From contig JAUJOR010000005.1 in assembly GCA_030447525.1 (NCBI GenBank), positions 186,001-250,000 of the forward strand: 64,000 nucleotides of DNA, given 5' to 3'. Of this stretch, positions 33,652-41,591 are shown one piece after another. The first letter of the stretch is position 1. Each line of letters starts with the position of its first letter. This stretch comes from Chloroflexota bacterium (GTDB lineage Bacteria > Chloroflexota > UBA11872 > UBA12225). A model generated the notes under the pieces. The model saw nothing but the letters and a program-made list of their open reading frames with translations. It had not been told where the DNA came from and searched no databases. The position numbers were made by a program, and so were the translations under genes.

Positions 33652-34437
33652 GTGACGGCAGAAAGGGCGGTGGGGGTGCGGCCAAGGGTGTGGATCAAGG
33701 AGAAGCTGCGGGAAGGCAAGGCCGTCGCCGTGGCCAGCTGCAACCCGGCTGGATTGACCGCCGACTTGATTGACTACCTGGGGCAGTTCGGGCTCGATGG
33801 GGTGTGGATCGAGTGCGAGCATGGAGCCCCGGACTGGCTGGAGCTGGGAGACTACTCGCGGGCGTGCGATCTCTGGGGGATGGCATCCATCGTGCGAGTG
33901 TACGTCAACGATCCGGGGGTGATCGCTCGGACGTTGGATCGGGGCGTCACCGGGATCGTCGTGCCTCATGTCTCCACCCGGGCGGAAGCGGAGCGGGCGG
34001 TGCAGGCCGCCAAGTTCGCCCCGCTGGGGATGCGGGGGATGTACGGGGGGCGGCGGGCGTACGGGGCGCAAGACTACTACCACACGGCCAACGAGGAGAC
34101 GCTCCTTGCCGTCCTGATCGAGGAGGCGGAGGCCCTGGAGAACCTGGATCAGATCCTGGCCGTAGAAGGGATCGACGTCTTTCAGGTGGCGCCCTCGGAC
34201 CTGGCGCAGACGATGGGGCATATCGGCAACGTCGGGCACCCGGAGGTGCAGGGGGCCATCGAAGATGCCATCCGGCGCATTGTGGGGGCCGGCCGGGTGG
34301 CCGGGATGGTCACCGCAGATGACAATCGAGAGAAGTACCTGGATCTGGGCGTCCGGTTCGTCTACGGGAGCATCCTGCGCTGGCTGGGGAAGGGGGCGAC
34401 GGCGCTTCGTGCCGGCGTGGAAGCGCGTAACGGGTAA
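33652..34437 (+). CDS. HpaI/HpcH-family aldolase
   Basis: A 261-residue class II aldolase of the HpcH/HpaI family (2-keto-3-deoxy sugar acid or 4-hydroxy-2-oxoacid aldolases, metal-dependent retro-aldol cleavage to pyruvate and an aldehyde). Conserved blocks are FGLDGVWIECEHGAPDW, GVTGIVVPHVSTRAEAERAV, AKFAPLGMRGMYGGRRAYGA, and IDVFQVAPSDLAQTMGHIGN. The GTG at 33652 is preferred because GGGAGG lies five bases upstream; a GTG at 33646 overlaps that site. With the SDR, the KDPG-type aldolase and a sugar-binding lipoprotein nearby, a role in sugar-acid breakdown is likely, but the exact substrate is not shown. Confidence 0.85.
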   Translation: MTAERAVGVRPRVWIKEKLREGKAVAVASCNPAGLTADLIDYLGQFGLDGVWIECEHGAPDWLELGDYSRACDLWGMASIVRVYVNDPGVIARTLDRGVTGIVVPHVSTRAEAERAVQAAKFAPLGMRGMYGGRRAYGAQDYYHTANEETLLAVLIEEAEALENLDQILAVEGIDVFQVAPSDLAQTMGHIGNVGHPEVQGAIEDAIRRIVGAGRVAGMVTADDNREKYLDLGVRFVYGSILRWLGKGATALRAGVEARNG

Positions 34438-34537
34438 GGATCGGGCCGGAGGGAAGTGCGGCGTGGCGCCCCCGGGTCCGCTGTAGGGTGGCCGGGGTGT
34501 GCTGTATACGTCCGCAAGGGACGGCCGGTAGTGGGGT

Positions 34538-34552
34538 GCTATCATCGCCGGC
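34538..34552 (+). promoter_or_regulatory. extended -10 promoter for a nearly leaderless SDR transcript
   Basis: TGCTATCAT at 34537-34545 is an extended -10 box ending seven bases before the GTG start of the SDR gene. A transcript started there would have no ribosome site, and none is visible, so leaderless translation is likely. No clear -35 was seen. Confidence 0.45.
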
Positions 34553-35335
34553 GTGAGACTGACAGACCGGGTTGCCTTCGTCACCGGGGGTGGCTCCGGC
34601 ATCGGGGCGGCTGCCTGCCGCGCCTTTGCCCGTGAGGGGGCCGCTGTGGCCGTAGTGGACGTGCGGCGGGAGCCGGCGGAGGCTGTGGCCGAGGAGATTA
34701 CGGCCGCCGGGGGGCGGGCGGTGGCCTTCGCCGCCGACGTGGCCGACGAGAGCGCCGTGGGCGCCGCCGTCTCGGGGATGGTGGCGCGCTTCGGGGGCTT
34801 GCACGCTGTGTTCGCCAATGCCGGGATCAACGGCATGCAGTGCCCGATCGAAGAGATGACGCTGGAGGAATGGCGGGCCACGCTGGACACCAACCTCACG
34901 GGGACGTTTCTGACGGTCAAGCATGCCATCCCCCACCTGCGCGCCGCGGGGGGAGGGGCGGTGGTGATCACGTCCTCCGTGAACGGGACGCACCTCTTCT
35001 CTGCCCCTGGCTACGCCGCCTACTCTACCTCGAAAGGGGGCCAGCTGGTCTTCGGGAAGATGGCCGCCGTGGAGCTGGCCCGCTGGGATATCCGCGTCAA
35101 CGTGATCATCCCCGGCGCGGTGAAGACGAACATCCAGGAGCGGACCTACCAGCGCAAGCTACAGCACGTGCGCTGGGAGATGAAGATGCCCGACCGCTGG
35201 CCACCCCTCCACGGCCGCCCGGCCACGGCCGAGGAAGTGGCCGACCTGGTGCTCTTCCTCGTCTCCGACGAGAGCCGCTACATCACCGGGACCGAGGTGG
35301 TCATCGACGCCGCCCTCAGCCTGCTGCGCGGCTGA
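34553..35335 (+). CDS. short-chain dehydrogenase/reductase (SDR)
   Basis: A 260-residue classical SDR. The nucleotide motif is TGGGSGIGAAA; NAGI follows near residue 90; the catalytic Ser is in ITSSVNGT and the Tyr-x3-Lys in YAAYSTSKGG; the C-terminal VSDESRYITGTEVVIDAA is typical of sugar or polyol dehydrogenases with NAD(P). VVDV after strand 2 favours NAD (Asp at the end of strand 2). The GTG start has no ribosome site but a promoter box close upstream. It follows the HpaI-type aldolase on the same strand and probably oxidises a sugar, sugar acid or polyol in the same pathway (inference). Confidence 0.88.
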   Translation: MRLTDRVAFVTGGGSGIGAAACRAFAREGAAVAVVDVRREPAEAVAEEITAAGGRAVAFAADVADESAVGAAVSGMVARFGGLHAVFANAGINGMQCPIEEMTLEEWRATLDTNLTGTFLTVKHAIPHLRAAGGGAVVITSSVNGTHLFSAPGYAAYSTSKGGQLVFGKMAAVELARWDIRVNVIIPGAVKTNIQERTYQRKLQHVRWEMKMPDRWPPLHGRPATAEEVADLVLFLVSDESRYITGTEVVIDAALSLLRG

Positions 35336-35363
35336 GGGAGCCCCCTCCCTCCGTCTCGTGGGT

Positions 35364-35430
35364 CACGCTGTATGCAACTGGCCATAATCTGACCTGGTGA
35401 GGACACCAGTTCTCTGCGGATTGTCCCACC
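35364..35430. repeat. 67-bp dispersed repeat, copy A
   Basis: Starts CACGCT and ends TTGTCCCACC. It aligns without gaps to 39285-39351 at about 52 of 67 positions, same orientation. Blocks shared exactly include CACGCT, GAGGACACCA and TGCGG. It lies between the SDR gene and the converging lipoprotein gene. The multi-block form resembles the long ends of IS21-type elements, but no transposase is near. Confidence 0.6.
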
Positions 35431-35486
35431 AGTCGAAGTCCGGCCGAGTCGAAGTCCGACCTTGGCCGGGGCGGGTCTACGGCGCG

Positions 35487-36869
35487 CTACGTCCCCAGCA
35501 AGCCGTTTACCTCGCGCTCGATGCCGTCCACGGCCATCTTGGCCGGGATCTTCTGCTCCCATAAGTCGGCCATGTGCTTGCTGACAATGGCGTTCATCTC
35601 GTCCCACTTCACCACCAGGGGCTGGGCCTTGCCGTCCCTGGCCGCGTCCAGCCAGCGCTGGCGATCGACGTTGTTGGTCTGCTTCTTGACCCACAAGGTA
35701 TCGGCGATCGGGCGGTAGCCGGGGATGTTGTAGCCCCCGGCGTCCTCGGTGTACTTCATTCCTTCCGTGCCGGCCCAGGAAAGGTAGTCCCAGGTCGCGT
35801 CCTTGGCCTTGCTGTCCCGCCAGACGTAGTAGGCGTTGGAGTAGAAGCGGTGCGGGCGTCCCTTGGGGCCAATCGGCCGCAGGGCCACGTCCCAGGCAAA
35901 GTCAAAGCTGTCCCACTGCACCAGGACGTTGGGCCCGGCGTTGCCGTTCACCGCCTGGCGCCCCGCGTTCCACATGTTCAGCCCCTGAGGCCGGTCCGGC
36001 CCGCTACGCCGGGGATGCACGCGATGGACGTGCGTTAGGTCGGCCCACCACTGCAGGGCCTGGATACCCGCCGTTGACTGGCCGATCACAGACCGCTTCT
36101 TGTCCTTGTCGAGCAGGTCGGCGCCGAAGGCCCACAGCAGGGGCATCAGCGAAGTCAGGCCGGGACCCCACTCGATCCCCCAGGTGCCCAGGTTGCCGGA
36201 GGCGTCGCTCCGGGCCACGCGCTTGAGGATGTCCACCATCTGCTCGGTGGTCCATGTCTTGTCGAAGTCCGGCTTGAGGTCGACGCCGGCTCCCTGGAAG
36301 AGGGCCTTGTTGATCCCCAGCAAGCCAATGCCCCATCCCTGGGGCACGCCCCAGGTCTTGCCGTCGATGGTCAGCTCCTCAATGGAGTTGCCATAGAACT
36401 TGTCCGCCGTCAGCTTGGTCTTGGCGTAATATGGCGTCAGGTCGGCAACACCCCCGGCGGCGTGCCAGGGGCGCAGCCAGCGCGTCGCGTTCCAAAAGGC
36501 GTCCGGCGCCGCCCCGCTGGCAAAGGCGGCCAGGAGCTTGGGGCTGAACTCGGCGTCCGAGAGCTGTGTGTTCTGGTCCTCGATCTTGATCTCCGGGTGC
36601 CGCTTGCGGTACTCGATGATCGGCGCCTCCAGCTTCTGCCAGTCCAGCGGGTCGAGGCGGCACCAGAAGACGATCGTCGCCGGGGCCTTGGCCCCCGGCT
36701 GCCCGCCACTGGCTTGTGGCGCCCCCCCCGTCCCGCAGGCGGCCATGGCGGCCCCCGCAAGAGCGCCCCCACCCGCCCCAAGAAGGGCCCGCCGCGTCCT
36801 CCCCGCCCCGCGGCTCACTCCGAGCCGGCCGACCCGGCCCATCATCTCCGTCGTGCCCATCGTCCCCAT
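35487..36869 (-). CDS. sugar ABC transporter substrate-binding lipoprotein (family 1)
   Basis: A 460-residue extracellular binding protein. The leader has twin arginines and a lipobox (GRTRRALLGAGGGALAGAAM followed by AACG), so Tat export and lipidation at the Cys are likely. Family-1 features: FASGAAPDAFWNATRWLRPW, a hinge region YSNAYYVWRDSKAKDATWDY and LSWAGTEGM. The ATG at 36869 has GGAGGG upstream; the frame is open further but without a better site. No permease or ATPase gene is adjacent. It is transcribed divergently from the KDPG-type aldolase gene, so a shared regulator may control uptake and breakdown of one sugar acid. Confidence 0.87.
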   Translation of the reverse strand: MGTMGTTEMMGRVGRLGVSRGAGRTRRALLGAGGGALAGAAMAACGTGGAPQASGGQPGAKAPATIVFWCRLDPLDWQKLEAPIIEYRKRHPEIKIEDQNTQLSDAEFSPKLLAAFASGAAPDAFWNATRWLRPWHAAGGVADLTPYYAKTKLTADKFYGNSIEELTIDGKTWGVPQGWGIGLLGINKALFQGAGVDLKPDFDKTWTTEQMVDILKRVARSDASGNLGTWGIEWGPGLTSLMPLLWAFGADLLDKDKKRSVIGQSTAGIQALQWWADLTHVHRVHPRRSGPDRPQGLNMWNAGRQAVNGNAGPNVLVQWDSFDFAWDVALRPIGPKGRPHRFYSNAYYVWRDSKAKDATWDYLSWAGTEGMKYTEDAGGYNIPGYRPIADTLWVKKQTNNVDRQRWLDAARDGKAQPLVVKWDEMNAIVSKHMADLWEQKIPAKMAVDGIEREVNGLLGT

Positions 36870-37220
36870 CAGATCCCTCCTGCCCCTGTCTTGCCAGCGC
36901 CCGGCGCCGGCCTGCATATCCATGCAGTAGTGGTAGAACACTCAAGCTGCCGATTTATCATACCGTAGTCCCCCACCGCCACTGCAGGGCGTTTGACAGG
37001 GAGCGGCGCCCTCCCGCATCCTCGTGGGAGCCATTCGCCGCCCGCAGGCCAGGGCCTGGTGTACCGAGAGAGAAGTCCTTTGTAGATGGAGCTGCTGCCA
37101 GCTGCACAAACTGTCAGATGTACCAGGTGAGCGATGGTCGAGGGGGCTCCCCGGAGCTGCGTATGGAACCCGGGGGTACGTGCCCAGCGCCGGGGGCTAC
37201 GGTAGAGAGGAGCTGGAGAA
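36870..37220. other. divergent promoter region, lipoprotein gene and KDPG-type aldolase gene
   Basis: About 350 bp without a gene, between two divergent catabolic genes. Related half-sites are visible: CCTGGTGTACC near 37057 and TGTACCAGGTGA near 37119, in opposite orientation about 60 bp apart, which could bind a GntR- or LacI-type regulator. An AT-richer stretch (36940-36970) offers promoter sequence for the minus-strand gene. No regulator gene is next to it. Confidence 0.3.
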
Positions 37221-37922
37221 ATGTCCACGACGGTTGAACGCCAGGTCGGGGGAATCGCTGCGACGCCGGGGGGCGGCGCCGGGAAAGGGGCGGCCCTGGA
37301 GCGGATAGTGGCCACGGGGGTGGTGGCGATCATGCGCCACACCGAGGCCGCGCTGGCCATCGAGGCGGCTGAGGCCCTGCTGCGCGGGGGCGTCGACGTG
37401 GTGGAGGTAACCCTGAATACCCAGGGGGCGACGGGGATGATCCAGCGGCTGACCGCCCACTTCGGCGACCGCATGCTCGTCGGGGCCGGCACCGTCCTGA
37501 CGCCGGAGGCGGTGGGCGAGGCCCTGGGGGCCGGGGCGCGCTTTATCGTCGCCCCCAACACCGATCCCAAAGTCATTGGCCTGTGCAACCAGCACGGCAT
37601 CCCCGTGGCGCCGGGGGCCTTTACACCCACGGAGGTCGTCGCCGCCTCGGAGATGGGGGCCGACTTGATCAAGGTGTTTCCGGTATCGTCCGTCGGCCCG
37701 CGCTACATCCGTGACCTGCGGGGACCCCTGCCGCACCTCCCGTTCGTCCCCACCGGGGGGGTGAATCTCCAGAACGCCGTCGACTACATCGCCGCCGGGG
37801 CAGTCGCCCTCGGCGCCGGGAGCGACCTGGTGGACAAGGGTGTGGTCGACCGGCGCGACTTTGCCGAGCTGGAGCGTCGCGCCCGTGCCTTTCACGACGC
37901 CGTCATTCAGGGTCGCGCCTAA
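37221..37922 (+). CDS. KHG/KDPG-type aldolase
   Basis: A 233-residue aldolase of the Eda family, cleaving 2-keto-3-deoxy-6-phosphogluconate or related keto-acids to pyruvate and an aldehyde by a Schiff base. The conserved Glu is in VDVVEVTLNT, the Arg region in GTGVVAIMRH, and the Schiff-base Lys in ADLIKVFPVSSVG; LPFVPTGGVNLQNAVDYIAA binds phosphate. The first 25 residues are a non-conserved extension. GAGAGGAG precedes the ATG. It faces away from a sugar-binding lipoprotein gene and belongs to the sugar-acid gene neighbourhood. Confidence 0.9.
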   Translation: MSTTVERQVGGIAATPGGGAGKGAALERIVATGVVAIMRHTEAALAIEAAEALLRGGVDVVEVTLNTQGATGMIQRLTAHFGDRMLVGAGTVLTPEAVGEALGAGARFIVAPNTDPKVIGLCNQHGIPVAPGAFTPTEVVAASEMGADLIKVFPVSSVGPRYIRDLRGPLPHLPFVPTGGVNLQNAVDYIAAGAVALGAGSDLVDKGVVDRRDFAELERRARAFHDAVIQGRA

Positions 37923-38050
37923 TCAACGCTGTGAGCGTCGCGAGCGCTCGGCGGACTTTCTTCCGCCTGGCAGGAGAGCTGTCCAAGGCCGCATCCGGAC
38001 GACTCTATGCCCAGCCAGGGCGGCGGTCGCCCCTTTCTCCGGCCGGCACC

Positions 38051-39202
38051 TCAGCGACGCAGCCGGGCCAGACCTTTCTCCATCCGGGCAATCCCCTCGC
38101 CTAGCTCGTCCAGGGAGTTGGCGAAGGACAGGCGTAGGAACCCTTCACCCTGCGCCCCAAAGGCCGTGCCGGCGAGGACGGCGACTCCGTCCTCGTCCAG
38201 CAGGGCGTCCGCCACAGCCTTGCTGGTCATTCCCGGGACGTCCACGTGCGGGAAGGCGTAGAAGGCCCCGCCCGGGGGGCGGCAGCGCACGCCCTCGATC
38301 CCGTTCAGGGCCCGTACAACCATCCCCCGGCGCCGGCGGAACTCCGCCAACATGGCCTCCACGCCATCCTGCGGCCCCTCCAGGGCCGCCACCCCTGCCA
38401 TCTGGACGAAGCCGGCGGTGCAGGACGTGACGTTGGTCTGCAGGCGGGCCAGGGCCGGGACGAGGGTCGCCGGGGCCACCCCGTAACCCAGGCGCCAGCC
38501 GGTCATGGCGTAGGTCTTGGAGAAGCCGTCCAGGATCACCGTCCGCTCGCCCATCCCCGGCAGGGCGGCGATACTGTGATGCTCCCCGCTGTACAGCAGG
38601 CGGGAGTAGATCTCGTCTGAGAGCACCCAGAGGTCACGCTCGAGGGCCACACCGGCCACTGCCGCCAGGTCCTCCGGTGTCAAAACGCCCCCTGTAGGGT
38701 TGTGCGGGGAGTTGAGGATGACCAGGCGGGTGCGGGGCGTAACCCGGCGCCGGAGCTCGTCCGGATCGAAGCGGAAATCCCGTGCCTCGGACAGCGGGAC
38801 GGGGACGGGCTGCGCCCCGATGTAGCGCACCACCGACTCGTAGATGGGGAAGCCGGGGTCCGGGAGGAGCACCTCGTCCCCCTCGTCCACCACGGCCAGG
38901 ATGGTGAAGGCCAGGATCGGCTTTGCCCCCGGCGTAATCACCACCTGTTCCGCGTCCACGGCCACTCCCCGCCGGCGGGCGACGTCGCGGGCGATGGCCT
39001 CTCGCGCCGGGAGGAGCCCGGCGGACGGACCGTAGTGGGTCATGCCCTGGGCCAGGGCCGCGGCGGCGGCGTCCTTGATGTGCCGGGCCGTCTGGAAGTC
39101 CGGCTCCCCGATCTCCAGGTGGACGATGCGCCGCCCCTGCCCCTCGAGAGCCCTGGCCCGTGCCAGCACCTCAAAGGCACCCTCGGTGCCGAGGCGCGCC
39201 AT
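38051..39202 (-). CDS. PLP-dependent class I/II aminotransferase
   Basis: A 383-residue fold-type I aminotransferase. It starts GAFEVLARARALEGQGRRIV then HLEIGEPDF; ILNSPHNPTGG, LWVLSDEIYSRLLY (PLP-binding Asp and Tyr) and the Schiff-base Lys in DGFSKTYAMTGWRLGY follow in order, and the C-terminal FLRLSFANS holds the carboxylate-binding Arg. Subfamily is AspC/PatA-like with broad amino-acid donors; the exact substrate cannot be read. It converges on the KDPG-type aldolase gene. No operon partner on its strand within 150 bp. Confidence 0.92.
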   Translation of the reverse strand: MARLGTEGAFEVLARARALEGQGRRIVHLEIGEPDFQTARHIKDAAAAALAQGMTHYGPSAGLLPAREAIARDVARRRGVAVDAEQVVITPGAKPILAFTILAVVDEGDEVLLPDPGFPIYESVVRYIGAQPVPVPLSEARDFRFDPDELRRRVTPRTRLVILNSPHNPTGGVLTPEDLAAVAGVALERDLWVLSDEIYSRLLYSGEHHSIAALPGMGERTVILDGFSKTYAMTGWRLGYGVAPATLVPALARLQTNVTSCTAGFVQMAGVAALEGPQDGVEAMLAEFRRRRGMVVRALNGIEGVRCRPPGGAFYAFPHVDVPGMTSKAVADALLDEDGVAVLAGTAFGAQGEGFLRLSFANSLDELGEGIARMEKGLARLRR

Positions 39203-39284
39203 GCATGCGCCGCGCCAGCTCAGGCATCGGCCGGCGCCCCCGGCGTACGCAGCTGTGGGCTCATCGTAGAGACCGCTAGCGCGC

Positions 39285-39351
39285 CACGCTGCATTTGACT
39301 GGCGATGATCTGAGCTGGCGAGGACACCATGTATGTGCGGTTTGACCCACT
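39285..39351. repeat. 67-bp dispersed repeat, copy B
   Basis: Second copy of the repeat at 35364-35430, in the same orientation, with about 78% identity by eye. It lies between the aminotransferase start and the end of the CvpA-CAP gene. The two copies frame a 3.9-kb block holding the binding protein, KDPG-type aldolase and aminotransferase genes. Confidence 0.6.
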
Positions 39352-39359
39352 ACGCAGGC

Positions 39360-40385
39360 CTAGCTGGCGAAGCTCTGGGTGAACATGCGGCTCTGCGCGC
39401 CCCCACGCATCACCCCGATGCCCAGGCGCGTGAACTCGGGGGTAAGGATGTTGCGCCGGTGGCCGGGGGAGGCCATCAGACCGGAATGGGCCACTTCCAC
39501 GGTAGGGGCGAAGGCCAGGTTCTCTCCGGCCGCGGCAAAGGAGATCCCCGCCCGCTGCAGGCGCTCCATGGGCGTCCCCTCTGTGGGGGAGATGTGGGCG
39601 AAATACCCCAGCCGGAACATCTCCTGGCTGTGCCGGCGGGCCACGGCTCGCAGGCCCTCGTCCGGCGCGAGGGGGCGCAGGCCGGCCTTGACGCGCTCGC
39701 CGTTGACCAGGTCGAGCATGCGGGCCTCCGCCTCAGCGTCCGGCTGTACCTCTGCCGTCCTGGGCACGGTGACGTTCTCGCCGGGCTGGATGACGCGAGA
39801 GGGGAAGCCCTGGGCGTCTCCCACCAGCTGTTGGAGCAGGCCCTCAAACCGGGGGCTCCAGTCTGCCACGTGTTGGGCAATCTCCTGGGCGATCAGGGAG
39901 TCATCGAGCGCCCGTGTCAAGGGCTGGATGACGGGGAAGAGTCGCAGCGGGGTCAAGATCAGGGCAGCCACAATCAGCCCCTGAATCACTCCAGGGAGAA
40001 AGCCGAGCATGCGTTCCAGGACGCCCACCGGGCCGAGCAAGCGCCGCAGGGGCTCCAGCAGGCCCAGCATGACGCGAGACAGGATCGAGAACACGACCTG
40101 CGCCAGCGCCAGGACGATCAAGAAAGCGACGACACGCAGGAGAGTGTCCGGTAGGGGGAGGGCGGGGAACGTGGCGCGGAGCTGCTGCGCCAGCGGCAGG
40201 GTCGCCGCCAGGGCGACGGCCAGGGTGACGAACAAGCCGGCCAGCCCCAGGGCCCCGGCGAGAAAGCCCCGGCGCACACCGTCCAGCCCGTAGAGGAACA
40301 GCCCGACGAGGATGATCAGGTCGACTGGCCGCAGGCCGCTCAGCCAGGACATCAGCGCAGGGACGCCGGAGGGATCCGCGGGCAT
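39360..40385 (-). CDS. CvpA membrane domain fused to a CAP/SCP (PR-1-like) domain
   Basis: A 341-residue fusion. Residues about 15-170 are a four-helix CvpA/colicin V production-like domain (PVDLIILVGLFLYGLDGVRR, with GFLAGALGLAGLFVTLAVAL). Residues about 215-340 are a CAP domain: MLDLVNGERVKAGLRPLAPD, then RRHSQEMFRLGYFAHISP with the two conserved His, GENLAFAP and MASPGHRRNILTPEFTRLGI. The CAP part would face outside, anchored by the CvpA helices. CAP proteins of bacteria bind lipids or cell-wall material; CvpA domains are linked to envelope integrity. The fusion suggests an envelope-associated function (inference). Confidence 0.88.
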   Translation of the reverse strand: MPADPSGVPALMSWLSGLRPVDLIILVGLFLYGLDGVRRGFLAGALGLAGLFVTLAVALAATLPLAQQLRATFPALPLPDTLLRVVAFLIVLALAQVVFSILSRVMLGLLEPLRRLLGPVGVLERMLGFLPGVIQGLIVAALILTPLRLFPVIQPLTRALDDSLIAQEIAQHVADWSPRFEGLLQQLVGDAQGFPSRVIQPGENVTVPRTAEVQPDAEAEARMLDLVNGERVKAGLRPLAPDEGLRAVARRHSQEMFRLGYFAHISPTEGTPMERLQRAGISFAAAGENLAFAPTVEVAHSGLMASPGHRRNILTPEFTRLGIGVMRGGAQSRMFTQSFAS

Positions 40386-40420
40386 AGAGGTCTTGACCGC
40401 ATTCTACCCCACCGCCTGGG

Positions 40421-40480
40421 ACTGCCCGATGAGCCGCGGGACTGCCCGATGAGCCGCGGGGCTGCCCGGTGTGCACCCGG
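40421..40480. repeat. 20-bp tandem repeat
   Basis: The 20-mer ACTGCCCGATGAGCCGCGGG occurs twice in tandem at 40421-40460 and a degenerate third unit follows to 40480. It sits between the CvpA-CAP gene and the GNAT gene, upstream of both. It may be a slipped-strand duplication. Confidence 0.7.
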
Positions 40481-40560
40481 GCAGGGCCGGGGGCGAGGCC
40501 GTGCCGGCGGTTGCCCTCGGCGCTTGCGCGCCGGGTGGCCCCGGCGCGAAACTGGCCCTC

Positions 40561-41580
40561 ATGGCCCCGGCCGTCACCGTCCGTCCGCTGCGCCCCTCTG
40601 ACCTGGAGCCGGCCCGCTGGGTGATCTACCGCGCCTACGTCGAAGCCATCGTCCAGCTGTACGGGAGGGACTCGGCTACAGGCTACGAGGTACGCTCGAC
40701 GTCCTTTATGGACCTGTACCTTCGCCGTGACCCGGCCGGCTGCTTTGTCGCCGAGGCCCCCGGCGGCGCCGTGGCCGGCGCCGTGTTCTGCTTCGTCTGG
40801 GGGGAGGTGGGCTGGTTCGGCTCCCTGGCGGTGGCCCCGGAGTGGCAGGGGCGGGGCGCCGGCCAGGCCCTCACTCAGCAGGCCGTGACCTACCTGGGCG
40901 GGCGCGGCTGCCGGCGCGTTGGCCTGGAGACCTGGCCCCACTCCCCCCTGGTACGTCACCTCTACGGCAAGTACGGCTTCTTGCCTGTGCGTCCCACGGT
41001 GAAGTTCTCCCGCCCGGTGGCGGGCAGGGCGGGCGTGGAGGGGGATGGCACCGCCGGCGTTACGTGGATCACGTGCCAGGACGTCCCGGGGCAGGGTGGT
41101 GCCGGGGCGGCGCTAGAAGCGGTGCATGCCGTGACGGCGGCGCAGGCCCGCACCTGTCCCGGCGAGCCCGTCGTGGACTACCGGGCTGAGGTGGCCGCCC
41201 CCTTGGAGACGGGTTGGGCTGACCTGGCCATCGCCGGCGACCGGGCCGGCGATCCCGTGGGCTACGCCCTGTGCTACCGCAAGCGCCCCGGGGGTGGCCC
41301 GGCGGCGGCGCTGGACGTCCGCCTGCTGGGCGTCGCACCCGGCAGGGCCGTGGCCTCCACCCTGGACCGCCTCCTGGAGGGGTGCGACGCGCGGGCAAGA
41401 CAGGCCGGCGTCGCCAGCCTCACCGTAGACGTCAACTTGCGGCACGCCTACGCCGCCGGCTTGCTGCGTGCGCGCGACTTCCGGCCGGTGTACGAGCTCC
41501 TGCGCATGGAGCGCCACCTGCCCGGCTTCGATGCCCGTGCCCGTTCCGCCGTCGTCGACTGCGCCCGCTGGGCCGGATAG
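40561..41580 (+). CDS. GNAT acetyltransferase with two GNAT-like domains
   Basis: A 339-residue protein. The N-terminal GNAT domain is clear: VTVRPLRPSDLEPARWVIYR, then WFGSLAVAPEWQGRGAGQAL with the acetyl-CoA loop (QGRGAG), and VGLETWPHSPLVRHLYGKYGF. The second half has a weaker GNAT-like pattern (LDVRLLGVAPGRAVASTLDR, then SLTVDVNLRHAYAAGLLRAR) lacking a good acetyl-CoA loop, so it may be a substrate or structural domain. The ATG at 40561 begins right at the domain; an upstream frame-mate start at 40471 would add a repeat-encoded tail. Substrate unknown. Confidence 0.8.
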   Translation: MAPAVTVRPLRPSDLEPARWVIYRAYVEAIVQLYGRDSATGYEVRSTSFMDLYLRRDPAGCFVAEAPGGAVAGAVFCFVWGEVGWFGSLAVAPEWQGRGAGQALTQQAVTYLGGRGCRRVGLETWPHSPLVRHLYGKYGFLPVRPTVKFSRPVAGRAGVEGDGTAGVTWITCQDVPGQGGAGAALEAVHAVTAAQARTCPGEPVVDYRAEVAAPLETGWADLAIAGDRAGDPVGYALCYRKRPGGGPAAALDVRLLGVAPGRAVASTLDRLLEGCDARARQAGVASLTVDVNLRHAYAAGLLRARDFRPVYELLRMERHLPGFDARARSAVVDCARWAG

Positions 41581-41591
41581 GCCCCCGGCCG

